Assembly (NCBI GenBank): GCA_016748015.1
Contig: JAAOMT010000085.1
Span: forward strand, 104,967 to 168,966
DNA length: 64,000 bases
From: Geosiphon pyriformis
Lineage: Eukaryota; Glomeromycota; Glomeromycetes; Archaeosporales; Geosiphonaceae
Reading direction: 5' to 3'
In this document: one piece after another, positions 51,300-62,941 of the stretch
Position numbering within the stretch: the stretch's first letter is position 1
Layout: each line of letters opens with the position of its first letter
Program-made: the position numbers and the translations under genes
Notes under the pieces: generated by a model
What the model was told of the DNA's origin: nothing
The model's database searches: none
Seen by the model: the letters and a program-made list of their open reading frames with translations, nothing else

Positions 51300-52830
51300 T
51301 AAGATATAATAGTAATATTTAATGCTCTGAGTTTAGATATAGAAAGCTTGAAGTTTATTTTTGTAGATATGTAAGGCATATTAGAATTATTAGTTTTTAA
51401 AAGTCTGCTATAGATATAAATTTATCTGTAAAGTTTTTTGGTTATAAAGCACAAAAAAATGGTTTAATTGTTTGTAGTTAGATATATATAAGCTATTTTC
51501 TTTGAGCTAATCAAGTATAGTTACTAAAGTCTAATAGTGTTTTTTTATCTTTTTGATAATCTATCAAAATAATATTAATATATAATCCTAAGAGAAGCTT
51601 TTTTTTTTACCAAACTATTATGAAGTTTATTCTTAGACAGTTAATTTTACAGTATTACTACTTCATAAAAAAATAAGTAAAAAAAAATAAAATAAAATAT
51701 AACAAAAAAAAATTAATATTATTAATTGCTGTAATCAAGAGCAATTGGTTTAAGTTGTTACTATTTTAAGACATTTTATACTAAGAATATTTGGCTAAAA
51801 ATAAAAGTAAGAGAAATAATTGATTTAGTTTAAACACAAAAATCTGTAAATTATGTATAAATAATTTGGTTTTGAATATTTTTTTATTTAAAGTAATATA
51901 AGCACAAAATATAGATAAAATTAATTGAAAAAATACATAATATAAGTAGAAAAATATTGGTTCTTTTCTGTTTGTTTGTTTGTTTGTTTGTTTTTTCTGT
52001 TAAAACTATTTGTTTTTATACATATTTTTTAGTTTTACAAGATTGCTTTTAATTATTTGTTATTACTAGCTATTACTTATTATTACTATTGTTGTTTTAT
52101 TTTTTATACTATAACTAGTTATCTTATATTATAGTTAATTATTCTGTGCTATTTTATGTTATTGTGTATTATTTTGTATTATTTTAAGTTATTATGTATT
52201 ATTATGTATTATTTTGTATTATTACATTTTTTTTATGTTATTATGTTTTAATTGTGTTTTTTCAATAGTTTTTGGTTTGGTTTTTTTACTTGAATAATAT
52301 TATAGCACAATTTAATAATATATAATCTAATTTTTTATACTTTATGTACTTGGCTAAACTTAAACAAAACTAATGTAAATTGGTATTTTTTAGTATTAAC
52401 ATAATTCTCATAATAGTATTTAATAATTCAACAAATTTGAAACAAATAATTACACATCTGAATTGGGTATATATAATTAGATAATAATCAATAATACAAG
52501 TTTTTTCATTTATAAATTCAATAAAATTTCAAATATTGTGAGCATTAGTTTTAACTAATAATACATAAAGCAATATTTTATAATTTTTTATTTATATTAG
52601 TCCTAATTATATGTATTGTATTTTTTTAATCAAGATAAATTATTTAGCTACAATCAAATTAACATAATCTGATTAAACAAATTCAATTACAGCTTTCTGC
52701 TACAGCCTTATTAATTGTATTCTAATTAACTCAATTTTATTAACTTTAAATAACACAATATGTATAATCTCAACTAATGTTTCAATTAATATTTTTTTAT
52801 TATTATAGCTTAATCTAAACAGACTACTGA
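51300..52830. other. Unrelated segment inside LINE G, with simple repeats
   Basis: AT-rich DNA separating the two parts of LINE G ORF1. It contains a (TGTT)n tract at 51969-51994 and a 10-bp tandem array at 52141-52230. No coding or transposon motif was recognised, so its identity as an insertion rests on colinearity of the flanking LINE parts. Confidence 0.4.
52141..52230. repeat. 10-bp imperfect tandem repeat
   Basis: About nine units of a 10-base word varying around ATTTTGTATT / ATTATGTATT in strict 10-base register. It is probably a microsatellite-like expansion in AT-rich DNA. Confidence 0.7.
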
Positions 52831-53240
52831 TTTTTTGAGATTAGTATTTACAGAAATGCTTTTAGTTCTTGTCAAATTAGTTATCTGTACTAAACTAGAT
52901 TCAAAAATAAATATAGCTCTAATAAGTTTAGCAAATTTTAGGAAAGTAAATGTTTTTTTAAAACAATTGATTTTAGAAAACATTTTTTTGATTACTGTAA
53001 ACTTTTTTTAAGATAACTTCCTAACAATTTTGTCTAAACCAATATTCAAAGCAAAAGATTTTTTAATTGAAACTTAAACCAAATTCTTAAGAGAAAGAGG
53101 TAAAACTATTAATAATATTAGCCAAAACTTTACTTTTATATTTCTTTTTTGATAATATACTACTTTTAACTATTTAGTACTTATACTTTTAATTAATTTT
53201 CTTATAGTCTCAATACTACTGTTACCAGCAATTTTGTATT

Positions 53241-54125
53241 CAAATATAAATGGTTTAGAAGTATTAAATTAAATAGTAAATAATAAATAATAAATAATAA
53301 ATAATAGACAAAGCTTTATGACAAAAAACAAAAAACTTTTTCTTTGAATACAGCTTTTTTAAGAATTTGGAATGAACAAGAAAAGATTTTTGTTATTTAA
53401 TAAGATTTTGATTATAAAATTAGTAGTTTTTTTTAAATATTAAATTTAAAAAAAAATTTGTAATTAAAAAACATTAAAATTTTTAAATAAGTTTTCTTTT
53501 GTAATTTTAATTTAGTTTAATTTAGATGATTAATTATATGTAAAATTACAATTATTTATAAGATTTTTGAGTTTTATATTATAATTAATACTTTATTAAA
53601 ACATTATAAAAAATTAATATTTAATAAAAATTATATACTAATAAAAAACTTTTAAAGTTACTGTTTTTTGGTTTTTTAATATAATTTTTAAATTAAAATT
53701 AAATTTTTTAAAATTTTAATTGTTTTAGTTCTAATTAATTAATTAATTGTTTAGTTTATTAATTTTTTAAAAATTTTGGTTTTTTTGTTAACTATAAAAA
53801 AATTTTGATTTAATAGTACAAGACCAATTTTTTTTAAAAAAAAAACAAATTAGTAGTGTTATTAATCTGATTGTTAATATATATAAAAACTTTGTTAATT
53901 TTATAAGTAAATTCAAAAATATATTGATGTTAATCTTTTAAATAATAAAATTATAAATTATAAAATAATTTTTACTGTAAGTAAAAACATATTTGCTTAT
54001 TTAATAGGTATTTAAAACTTGTAAAATTTATTAATTAAAAATAGTAAAATTATAAATAAGTTATATTATAAAAAATATAAATTATTTAAATTATTGTATT
54101 AGCAAAATAAAAGCACAAAATTTGT
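53241..54125. other. AT-rich stretch, no gene seen
   Basis: Contains a short (TAATAAA)n array at 53281-53305 and otherwise featureless AT-rich sequence. It may be the body of the decayed element whose 3' tail follows, but I could not align it. Confidence 0.4.
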
Positions 54126-54250
54126 TTTTTGTCTAATATAAAGTAGTTTTGATTAATTTAAGTGGCTAATTCTATATTATTAATAGTGTAATTTATATTT
54201 AATGTACAATAATTATAATTGTATAATAATAATTGGTGATTGAATTATAG
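54126..54250 (+). repeat. Orphan half-LINE/LINE 3' module 1
   Basis: Resembles the element D 3' end: GATTAATTTAAGTGGCTAAT, then decayed GTAGAAAATG-like and CACTTAGTTTA-like parts. No recognisable ORF lies upstream. Confidence 0.5.
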
Positions 54251-54429
54251 TTGTTAAGCATAAAATAATCTACTAAATTGTTTAATATTAAGCAAAAAAA
54301 AAATTATATTAATTGCTTTTTTATTGTTAAAGTAAATAAAAATTAATAATTGGGTTTAAAATTTTTTAAAATATACAATTAAATTATTTTATTGATTAGT
54401 AAATAATAAAATAAAGAATATATTATTTT

Positions 54430-54555
54430 ACATAAATAAAATTAATTCGAATGGCCGGTTAAGTATTAAAACTGCATGATTTACGTTTATAATTGTCTTG
54501 TTATGTCTAGAATAGATAGTAAAAGGACCTTACTTTGTTATAATAATTTAAAAAA
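54430..54555 (+). repeat. Orphan LINE 3' module 2
   Basis: CGAATGGCCGGTTAAG, CTGCATGATTTACG, TAGAATAG, AAAGGACCTTACTTTGTTA and an A-run follow the order of the LINE C 3' UTR (GAGTGGCTGGTCA, TGCATGATTCAC, GGACTTTGCTCGTTA). It is either a severely 5'-truncated LINE insertion or a short parasite of the LINE. Confidence 0.55.
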
Positions 54556-55535
54556 ACAAAAACAAAAATTTAATTTGTTGCTAATTGTAATTTATTCAAT
54601 TAAAATTTGTTTTAGTTAGTGTTATTTTTTTTTAATTTCTTAAGTTTTACTTGAAATTTAAATTGATATGTGTATAATTAATTAATTGACATATTGCATT
54701 TATATTTATAAATATTCTGAAATTTTCAATAATAATAACAAAATTATTATATTTTAATAATACTTTTGGCTTTGAATTTTAATTGATAACAATATATGTT
54801 TTTGATAATAAAGTTTAACGAAAATTTAATGCAAATAAAATAAAAATTTATCAAGCAATTTAATAAGTTACAATTAAAATTTAGCAATAGTAATCATTTA
54901 TTTTATAATTTAACTATCTATTAAAATATTTGGCAACATATATAATTCAATTAAAATCACAGTTGTGAAATTTAAAATTTTTAATTAATTTTTTTTTTAT
55001 AATAAAACATCAACATAATTATTATTTAAAAATTTTCGATTTCATTTTAACATATTAAACAGTGTGTGTTATGGCATTTTTTTAACCATTTTTGAACAAT
55101 TATAACAACAATAATAACAACAACTGCAATAATAATAAGAAGTGTTTTCCTTATAAACACTTCATTTATAAAAATATGTGCTTTTTTTGGTTTTAATAAA
55201 ACAATTAATTTTTGATTTTATTTAATAGATAAGTTTTACCTAAATCTGTTTAATCCTTGAAATTTTTTGACTAAATTTATGCGAACTTTAAAATCTGGGA
55301 AAGTTAGGCAACTGTTGTCACGTTAAAATGCGAGTAAATGAAAGATCAAAAACAGAAAGCAATTGGTGAATTTATGTAATATATTCGTAACTGCAAAAGG
55401 TTATCTGCAAAAATTTGACAAATATCACAGAAATACTGCCTTTGATGAAGAGATTATCAAATGGCTATAAAAATCGCCAAAATCTAACAAAAGAGGAAAG
55501 TGCATGCATCCCGGGGAATTTCAAAGATAATCTTG
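54556..55535. other. Spacer before the second gene island
   Basis: AT-rich to about 55.2 kb, then more balanced and probably the 3' flank of the PPR gene. No gene, RNA or named repeat was recognised. Confidence 0.5.
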
Positions 55536-57932
55536 TTAATATCTATTTCGTGACAATTTCTCGAAGTATTTATTCTTAATATTGTTTATTGGTCTTAAAT
55601 GAGGGTGATTGTAATGATTAGAAATTTCTTTAGACTGATTTCTCCGAGGATATGATGACTGAGTTGATTTATAATGATGCACTAGTCTCGGCAGTTGGCG
55701 CTTCATTACATTAGATTGTTGATAATGAAGACGTCTAGGATCATCTTGAAAAGATCTTTTGGAATTTTCTATAGAAAGGGAGTTTACTGATTCATGGATA
55801 GTTATCGGTTTGACGATTTCGCCACGTCCTAAGGCTTTCAACTGTTCAGTGATTAACGCAGAAGTCGCTCTGTCAATAACTTGAAATACATTTTGTATAT
55901 CCAGACCATCAGGTTTGTGATTCAATTCCAACATTTCATTCCAAAGTTTCAATACCAAGACTGTGTCAAGGTTTTTAGAGCAAATCTCTATTAATGCTGA
56001 TAAAGTAAGCCGGGTTGGTTCCAAAAAATTTTGTTTCATTTGTAAATACCAACGTACAGCATCTGAACCTTTTTTGGCTCCACAATAACCGATAATAATG
56101 GCCTGATAGATTTCATTGTTCTCAGTTAGATGATATTTGTCACGCATTTCTCGTAAATATTTTTTCAAAGTGACATCACTTCGATGTTGTGCCCCGATAT
56201 AAAGGATTATTTTGAAGGTTATGAGGTCTGCCAAGACTCCTTTATCTTGCATTTTTCGGTAAATTGTTTCGACTAATTCAAAATCACCAAACCGGGAAGC
56301 AACCTGAATTATTTCGTTCAACGTAACGGTATTTAGTGTGACATCATCTTTTATCATCAAATCTATGAGTTCCGTGACGCCATGCAAGCTTTTCATCATT
56401 AAACCAGCTCTAATAAGGGCCGAATAGATATAGATATCTGGCTTTATGCCTTCCTCCCTCATGGCCTTATACAATTCCATGGATTGTTCGATATCTTGAT
56501 TTTTTATATGAGCCTCGATGAGCATTGTGTAGGTTTTGATATTAGCAGAGTATCCATTCTCACGCATATCTTGAAAAATTTTAAAAGCCTGGATCCAATC
56601 TGAGCCTCTGATAGCCTGACATATCAACCCGTTATAATCATTAACTGTCATATCTCTATTGGTTCGTTTCAATAATTTCAAAGCATTCAAGTTTTTAATA
56701 TCAACAGCTGCCAAAGTGTATCCATCTGGCTTTATATTGTAATCTTTCATTTGATGAAAAAGTTCCATGGCTTTCTCCTTTGCGCCACATTTTGACATGC
56801 CTCTTATTAGGATGTTATAGGTTGTAACTGTTGGTGTAATTCCTGTGCTCTTCATCTTTTCAAACAACAATAATGCTGGTTTAAAATTGGGGGCTAGTGC
56901 CTTTACATTAATTTGAATAATGGCATTAAATGCTATTTCATCGTAGCCTAACCCATCAGTCTCAAACTTTTGAAAAATTTCCATTGCTTTCTCTACTGAT
57001 GCTTTTTTTCCGATTTTTATTGTATTGATGGTGTAAGCTTCAATCATTGCCATATAAGTTCTCTTGGTTCTTTTTATATTTTTATCTACCATTGAGTCAT
57101 AAATTCTAATAACATCATCGAGCATTCCAAATCTTCCGTGAGCAGAAATCATTGTATTATAAGTGACTGTATCTGCCCTAATACCCAGGGCCTCCATGTA
57201 GTTGAATTGCTTCTTGCAAGATTCCAAATCTTTTAATTGCACATACATTGACAACATAATGTTGCAGACCCAGGTATTTGGTATTTGACCTGCTCTTGAC
57301 TCAATATCGTTATAGATTTTAATCATGATTTTGCTAACATTCGGCCTCCGAAGTTCCTTCTTAAGCGTCGTGAGCATTTGAATTATCTCTGTTTGGTCAA
57401 GTTGTTTTAATTCCTCGTCCGTTAAGTTATTATAACAAGTCCAAATGTCCATTACTGGATCTTTGTGACCCTCAATCCATGGGGCTTTGTCTTCAATTTC
57501 TGAAGACTTAGAGGCCAAAGCGTTTTGATCATATCCTAAGGGATTACCTCTAAGTTGGACTAAGGGTTTTCGATCAATGTTTTGGTCAAAATATCCAATA
57601 TTTTCTCCTACAAGTCTTTTTCCCTTACTTGAATCTGCTAACCGATGACTGTCTGAAGTCATAGATTGGGAAAACGCGTCATCTTGGGAGGAATTCTGTG
57701 ATAATTCAAAAGTCTCGGACTTATTGATTGACAGATACGGGTTCCTACTTTGAACGAATGTGCTATATTTACCTGAAAGATAAATATACTTTTGATCTTT
57801 TGCTGATTTTTTATACGAGCATTTTTCTTTATTCAAAAGACTTTGGTAAAAATGAGTTTTGGTGTGAAATCTAAATTGGCGGGGTACGGTTGAAATGGTT
57901 TTGGAAAAACATTCTCGAAATAAGAGAACCAT
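55536..57932 (-). CDS. Pentatricopeptide repeat (PPR) protein, probably mitochondrial
   Basis: Single exon, 798 aa from the ATG at 57932 (context GAAATGG); the open frame extends 27 nt further up but without another ATG. Residues 1-40 are basic and hydroxylated with few acids, fitting a mitochondrial presequence. About residues 80-160 are polar and probably disordered. From about 219 to 681 run tandem ~35-residue PPR helical repeats, with signatures such as TVTYNTMISAHGRFG, TTYNILIRGMSKCGA, KTYTMLIEAHIKN and DIYIYSALIRAGL. PPR proteins bind single-stranded organellar RNA and act in processing, stability or translation; the target cannot be told here. The basic C-terminal tail is rich in Arg, His, Gln and Asn. 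It is divergently placed to the transporter gene. Confidence 0.9.
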   Translation of the reverse strand: MVLLFRECFSKTISTVPRQFRFHTKTHFYQSLLNKEKCSYKKSAKDQKYIYLSGKYSTFVQSRNPYLSINKSETFELSQNSSQDDAFSQSMTSDSHRLADSSKGKRLVGENIGYFDQNIDRKPLVQLRGNPLGYDQNALASKSSEIEDKAPWIEGHKDPVMDIWTCYNNLTDEELKQLDQTEIIQMLTTLKKELRRPNVSKIMIKIYNDIESRAGQIPNTWVCNIMLSMYVQLKDLESCKKQFNYMEALGIRADTVTYNTMISAHGRFGMLDDVIRIYDSMVDKNIKRTKRTYMAMIEAYTINTIKIGKKASVEKAMEIFQKFETDGLGYDEIAFNAIIQINVKALAPNFKPALLLFEKMKSTGITPTVTTYNILIRGMSKCGAKEKAMELFHQMKDYNIKPDGYTLAAVDIKNLNALKLLKRTNRDMTVNDYNGLICQAIRGSDWIQAFKIFQDMRENGYSANIKTYTMLIEAHIKNQDIEQSMELYKAMREEGIKPDIYIYSALIRAGLMMKSLHGVTELIDLMIKDDVTLNTVTLNEIIQVASRFGDFELVETIYRKMQDKGVLADLITFKIILYIGAQHRSDVTLKKYLREMRDKYHLTENNEIYQAIIIGYCGAKKGSDAVRWYLQMKQNFLEPTRLTLSALIEICSKNLDTVLVLKLWNEMLELNHKPDGLDIQNVFQVIDRATSALITEQLKALGRGEIVKPITIHESVNSLSIENSKRSFQDDPRRLHYQQSNVMKRQLPRLVHHYKSTQSSYPRRNQSKEISNHYNHPHLRPINNIKNKYFEKLSRNRY

Positions 57933-58219
57933 TTCAGAAAGGTAAAGCCAATAATGCAAAAATTTGAGTCACGGAATTCAATCAAATATCACATGACCAA
58001 GTTTTTTGGTGAATTATTCTACTAAACATGTAAATAATTATTTTCCCCTCAACAGCTAGTCTGTCAGAGAAGTTCCGCTTTTTAATATCCCTTTCAAACT
58101 AACTTTTGGGGTTAGCCTTTGATAAATAACATAAGGATAGATCGCGGGCGAATCATCTATCAAAGTTCTACTGTTTCTATTTAGTAAAAAAGAAATTCGT
58201 ACATTTGAGAGGAATTACC
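57933..58219. promoter_or_regulatory. Shared divergent promoter region
   Basis: 287 bp separate the PPR gene start (minus) and the transporter start (plus), so both promoters must lie here. No TATA box or factor site is asserted. Confidence 0.5.
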
Positions 58220-59551
58220 ATGGTGTCTCCTGACGAGAAATCTGATGAAAAGAACTTACTTCCACCACCTGCTTCATCCGCAGCTGCGTATGCGCAACTG
58301 CAAAAGCAGCACTCGGGTACCATTATATTAGCGGTGGTGGGTTTCTACTGGGCTGCTTCTTTAGCCGTTGTATTTTTGAATAAATTTATTTTGAGTAGTC
58401 CAGAATACAGCTTTCCTTATCCTTTGTTTGTTACATGGTTTCAATTTGTTGTTGCTTTTGTCATCCTTGTGGTTTGGGGCTCTGCTGGACGAAGGTATTT
58501 AAATTATACTGTATTGTTGTCGAGAATCTTGAAAATCATTTTCAGTATAATTTTCTTTTAGATCCAAATCTTTTTCCCTTATACCACCTTTCGAGTTCGA
58601 TTTAAAAATTGCCCGCAAAGTTATGCCCCTAACCTTTATTTATGTAATGATGATAGCCTTTAATAATTTGTGTCTTGAATTCGTCGAGGTTACATTCTAT
58701 CAGGTTCGTACTAAATTTTTTGATGGAGATTTTAGTTTTTTATCTTTCATCTACTTTTGACCTTAGGCTCAATCAACCTTTTCAACTTTAGGTGGCTCGT
58801 TCTCTTTCGATAATATTCAATATCATCTTTACTTATACTCTCCTTGGCGCAAAAACATCTTTTCCTGCTTTGTTAGCTTGTGGTGTAGTTTTCCTTGGCT
58901 TTGTGATTGGGTCCTATGGTGAGATTAATTTCTCATGGCAGGGCATAATTTATGGTGTTACTTCTAGTGCCTTTGTTGCATTATACGGGATTTATGTCAA
59001 AAAAACACTTCCGATATTAGAGAATAATCAATGGTATGTCAATTTGTTTTGCAAAATTGAAAATTTTTCAAAATTCGAACATTCTAATAAATGTTCCTTT
59101 GGTCAGGCGCCTTCTTCACTATAATACCACACTTTCAATTATTTTACTTTTACCTATGGTTATATTTTCTGGAGAGTTAGAAAAAATATATTTGGATGCC
59201 TACTTCATAGATGAAGTAGGCTTCTGGATTATAATGATATTTACTGGGATAAGCGGCTTCGTAATCAATATTGCGATGTTTTTGCAAATTAAATTTACAA
59301 CACCGTTAACAAGCACAATCTCTGGTACCGCTAAAAGTTGTTTCCAAACTGGTCTCGCTGCTTGGTACTTCCAAAATCCGATTTCCGTCATGGTGAGTTT
59401 GGTCTACATTCATTCTTAGTTTTCATGTTTTTAACTTTACTAATATAATTTTCTCTATGCCAACTAAAAGAATGGGCTTGGCATTATTCTTGCCCTCTTT
59501 GGATCTGGCTTATATTCGTGGGTTCGATATAAAGAAATGCTCCGCAGATAG
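58220..59551 (+). CDS. Nucleotide-sugar transporter, GDP-fucose transporter (SLC35C1) type
   Basis: Five exons: 58220-58494, 58562-58703, 58792-59033, 59107-59392 and 59471-59551. Introns are 67-88 nt with GT/AG ends and all phases close, giving 341 aa, near the usual ~350. The ATG sits in ATTACCATGG; the longer frame upstream starts only with TTG. After a polar cytosolic N-terminus of ~35 residues comes the drug/metabolite-type fold with about ten membrane helices. Diagnostic stretches are NNLCLEFVEVTFYQVARSL across the exon 2/3 junction, SGTAKSCFQTGLAAWYF in exon 4 and a C-terminal WVRYKEMLRR. Family members exchange cytosolic GDP-sugar for luminal GMP in the Golgi. The GDP-fucose assignment is by similarity; another GDP- or UDP-sugar is possible. 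Confidence 0.87.
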
Positions 59552-59861
59552 ATCAACCTGATAGATTTCTCTATATACTTTGATTTTTCTCGAATCTCCA
59601 TATAAACCGCCTTCGAAAATAGTACCAAACAATATATGAGCATTCAAATTATTTCTGTACAGAAAATGCTATTATTCAAGATCTAAATAGACTACCATTA
59701 AATATAAAGCGATTTCACTCAAATAATTATGCCATTGTACTTGTCAAGAAATAACTCATAAATTTTTCGATAACAGAATTACAGAGAGGATTCCGCAGTA
59801 TTACGGATAGTAATAATTTTTATACAAATTTTATAAAAATGCAATCTTATATGACTTTTCA
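59552..59861. other. Intergenic, transporter 3' flank
   Basis: 310 bp between the transporter stop and the tRNA gene; it contains presumed 3' UTR sequence. No other feature was seen. Confidence 0.5.
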
Positions 59862-59933
59862 GCCTCTTTGGCCCAGTGGTAAGGCGTCGCTCTCGTAAAG
59901 CGAAGATCGGTGGTTCGAATCCGCCAAGGGGCT
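59862..59933 (+). tRNA. tRNA-Thr (anticodon CGT)
   Basis: 72 nt folding as a full cloverleaf. Acceptor GCCTCTT pairs with AAGGGGC (one T-G pair). The anticodon stem TCGCT/AGCGA holds loop CTCGTAA with anticodon CGT (codon ACG). The T arm is GGTGG-TTCGAAT-CCGCC, matching the B-box. There is no intron and no encoded CCA, as expected in eukaryotes. The discriminator base is T. Confidence 0.95.
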
Positions 59934-59935
59934 AA

Positions 59936-59939
59936 TTTT
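59936..59939 (+). terminator. RNA polymerase III terminator of the tRNA gene
   Basis: A TTTT run two bases after the mature 3' end, the minimal Pol III stop signal. Confidence 0.7.
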
Positions 59940-60047
59940 AGATTATAATTTTATCCAACCAGATTAAAAATTCTTAAAAATTATTGATTCTATTTATTTA
60001 TTTACTTAGGCTCGAGAAAAAAGTTGTTTGAAGTTTTTTAATCAATC

Positions 60048-62710
60048 ATGGCTCTTTACAACTTTAAACGTATTCAACCCGTTCCGGCGGCCAGTGATTT
60101 CTTAGATATTGTTCTTTCGAAAACGCAGCGAAAGACCCCAACTGTCATTCATAAAAATTACAAGATTGGAAGAATTAGGCACTTTTATATGCGTAAAGTC
60201 AAGTTTACCCAAGATACTTTCGAAGAAAAGTTTAAAGCAATCTTGGAAGAGTTTCCAAAGCTTGATGTAAAAGGAATTATTTTGTTGTTTGACTCTCTTG
60301 CTTCAATTTTCAAGAATCCTGCAACACAAACATTCTTCATGGCTACGAAATTTATGGCGCGATATTAAACCATTTAACGAAGCATTCAATTTAAAACCAG
60401 GATATTCACCCTTTCTACGCCGATCTAATGAATGTGTTATATGATAAAGATCATTATAAACTTGCTTTGGGTCAATTAAATACCGCACGTCATCTTATCG
60501 ATCAAGTTGCCAAAGAATATGTTCGTCTACTAAAGTTTGGTGATTCGCTGTATCGATGCAAGCAGCTAAAAAAGGCAGCCCTTGGCAGGTGTGTGAAGTT
60601 TACGTTCTTCAAATTGTTTATCTTTACTATTAATCATTTCACGCATCTTATGTGAGCTTCAATAAATTTAGAATGGCAACTATAATGCGACGTCAAAAAG
60701 ATAGTTTAGCCTACCTTGAACAAGTGCGGCAGCATTTGTCGCGCCTTCCCTCTATTGATCCAAATACAAGGACTCTCTTGATCTGTGGTTATCCCAATGT
60801 TGGCAAATCAAGCTTCATGAATAAGATTACACGAGCCGATGTTGATGTGCAACCATATGCATTCACAACAAAATCGTTATTTGTCGGTCACATGGACTAT
60901 AAATATCTCAGATGGCAGGTCGGTAGATTTGACGTGATTGCAACCAATTATAATATACCAGTTTGACCCCTTTTCAGGTCATAGATACACCTGGTATTTT
61001 GGATCATCCATTGGAACAAATGAATACAATTGAGATGCAATCGGTGACAGCTCTTGCTCATCTCCGTGCTTGTATCCTGTTTTTCATGGATCTATCGGAA
61101 CAGTGTGGTTACAGTGTTGAAGATCAGGTCAGTTTTAAATCTTTGGATTGTATTTTATCGCTTTGGTTTACCAATTAATAACATGCCTTCGGTTTGATAT
61201 GGTAAAAAGATCAAATTATATCATAATATCAAGCCTCTTTTTGCCAACAAACCCACATTCATTATGATCAATAAAATCGACGTGGTAGGCCTTGTAGACT
61301 TGCCTATCGAACAGCAGACCATGCTGAAAGAAATATCTGAAAAGGAAGGTGTTCAGATAGTTCAATTGAGCTGTTTCACTGATAGCGGAGTAATGGATGC
61401 ACGAAATTTAGTAAGTTGACCGAATAACATTAATCGTTTTTTGATAAGATTTGGACTTTGGGACGTTCATTAAAAATAAATTTTTACAGGCATGTGACAA
61501 ATTGTTAGCAGCACGTGTCGAGGTGAAGTTGAAGGGACACAAGATAAACGATATTATCAATAAAATCCATCTTGCAGAACCCCAATCACGTGATAATGTA
61601 CCGCGTCCACCTATAATTCCTGAAAAAGTAATTGGACGTCCATTGTTCAATTTCAATGATCCTCAAAGAGCAAGGTTAGAAAGAGACCTAGAAACAGAGG
61701 GTGGCGGCCCTGGTGTATTCAATGTGGATCTGAAAAGTAAGTTTTTTTCTTAAACAGTGTATCAATGTTTTAGATTTGTCACATTAGAGACAGTGGATTA
61801 ATGCTTTTATTTCTCAGAGTTATATCTATTCAAAGACCCTGATTGGAAGTATGATACAATCCCGGAAATTGTTGACGGAAGAAATATTGCCGATTTCATA
61901 GATCCTGATATTCAAGAGAAGTTGGAAAATCTTGAGCGGGAAGAAGAGAAATTAGCTGCAGAAGGATTTTATGATTCAGCCGAAGAAACAGTCAGTAATT
62001 TTATTAATGGGGAATTGGTAATACTTTGACACACTATTGAAGATAATTACCTTTTGCAATCTTAATTTTTAGTATAATTCAGAGGAGGAAGAGTTGCGAA
62101 ATGTGGCAAATGCGATTAAAGAGAAAAAGAAATTGATGGTTCAAGTGCACAGAGCTCGTAAGATGATGAAGAATCGGCCAATTATGCCCAGAACAGCACA
62201 AACTAAGGTGAAATCCAAAGTTTAGTCAATTCTTAGTTTTTACTTTTGGAACTTCTTTTGAAACTTGATCCTTTCAGACAATTGAAGAAATGGAAAAGCA
62301 GCTGGGCGAACTCGGTCTTGATACTAGCGCTGCACGTTCACGAAGCTTAACAAGAAAACGAAAACGGAACGATATAGAAGACGATAGTATGGATATTGAC
62401 CGATCACCTAGTGTAACAAGACGTATTCCGAGCGTGTCACGTGATCGCAGTAGATTAGGGCTTTCTAACGAAGCTGTAAGCAAATCCATAGTTTAGTGTT
62501 GAAATTGGTTTCACAATTTAATAGCTCTAATAACGCGTATTACATTTTTTCCTTTAGCAAAAACAGCAAACTGAAAAGATTAAGAAATTTGCTCAACGTC
62601 GACCCAATATGTTCGCGAAGGTCGGCGAGTCAGATCGTAGTATACAAGCCAAGCGCCCCAAACATTTATTCAGCAAAAAGAGTACTATAGGGAAAAAAGA
62701 CTGGCGTTGA
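60048..62710 (+). CDS. NOG1: Nucleolar GTP-binding protein 1 (60S ribosome assembly GTPase)
   Basis: Ten exons: 60048-60266, 60401-60588, 60672-60918, 60978-61127, 61210-61410, 61490-61736, 61818-61990, 62073-62207, 62278-62475 and 62558-62710. All phases close to 636 aa, close to yeast and human proteins. The N-terminal helical domain contains [16 protein letters not shown] and a DYVRLLKFG-like stretch. The Obg-type GTPase domain has the P-loop GYPNVGKSS (residues 175-183), DTPG (221-224) and NKID (289-292). The basic, acidic-patched C-terminal tail ends [11 protein letters not shown], matching the family's conserved end. NOG1 joins pre-60S particles in the nucleolus and blocks the exit tunnel until late maturation. 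The exon 7 donor could instead be at 62018, adding nine codons in frame; the shorter form reads more like the family. Confidence 0.95.
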
Positions 62711-62941
62711 TTGGAAGACTTCGGATCTTCTAAGCCAAGATAATATAATAAGTAACCATCACTACATTTTTTTCATTTTTCATGACACTCTTTAGCAATA
62801 TGCTAAATATAAATTTATAACAAGTATATTAGTCATTTTTAAGTGACAAATATCAGATGAGATCCTTAATATCACATGTTTGTCGATATGTAGATTCTTA
62901 TTAAATTTCTTTCATTGAACTTCAATTGTAACTACAGCAAC
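62711..62941. other. Spacer between NOG1 and the next gene
   Basis: 231 bp, AT-rich, holding the NOG1 3' UTR and the promoter of the downstream gene, which is transcribed in the same direction. No specific site was recognised. Confidence 0.5.

Larger units (their letters stand above)
47966..53240 (-). mobile_element. LINE copy G, 3'-truncated and interrupted
   Basis: Minus-strand LINE relic. ORF1 N-terminal part lies at about 53240-52840, aligning with 15630-15860 of copy C. ORF1 knuckle-to-C-terminus runs about 51250-50720, and 51170-51250 matches 421-480 of copy A. The ORF2 endonuclease covers about 50700-49900 and RT about 49300-48200, with the box at 48423-48412 reading F-V-D-N. The 3' third is missing, replaced by the fold-back structure. 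The 51.3-52.83 kb section is unrelated to the LINE and is probably a later insertion. Confidence 0.65.

Noticed and set aside
51969-52230. Regularly spaced repeats considered as a CRISPR array or centromere-like satellite
   Set aside because: Units are 4 bp and 10 bp with no spacers and total under 100 bp each; they are simple-sequence expansions in a eukaryotic context.
57933-57959. 27-nt upstream extension of the PPR gene
   Set aside because: It begins with TTG; the first ATG is at 57932 and is followed by a plausible mitochondrial presequence.
58205-58561. Longer transporter start and unspliced exon 1 extension
   Set aside because: The upstream start is TTG, and the frame beyond 58494 reads through an intron with a clear GTATTT donor; the spliced form matches the family.
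59200-59391. Minus-strand frame within transporter exon 4
   Set aside because: Antisense shadow of a well-supported exon.
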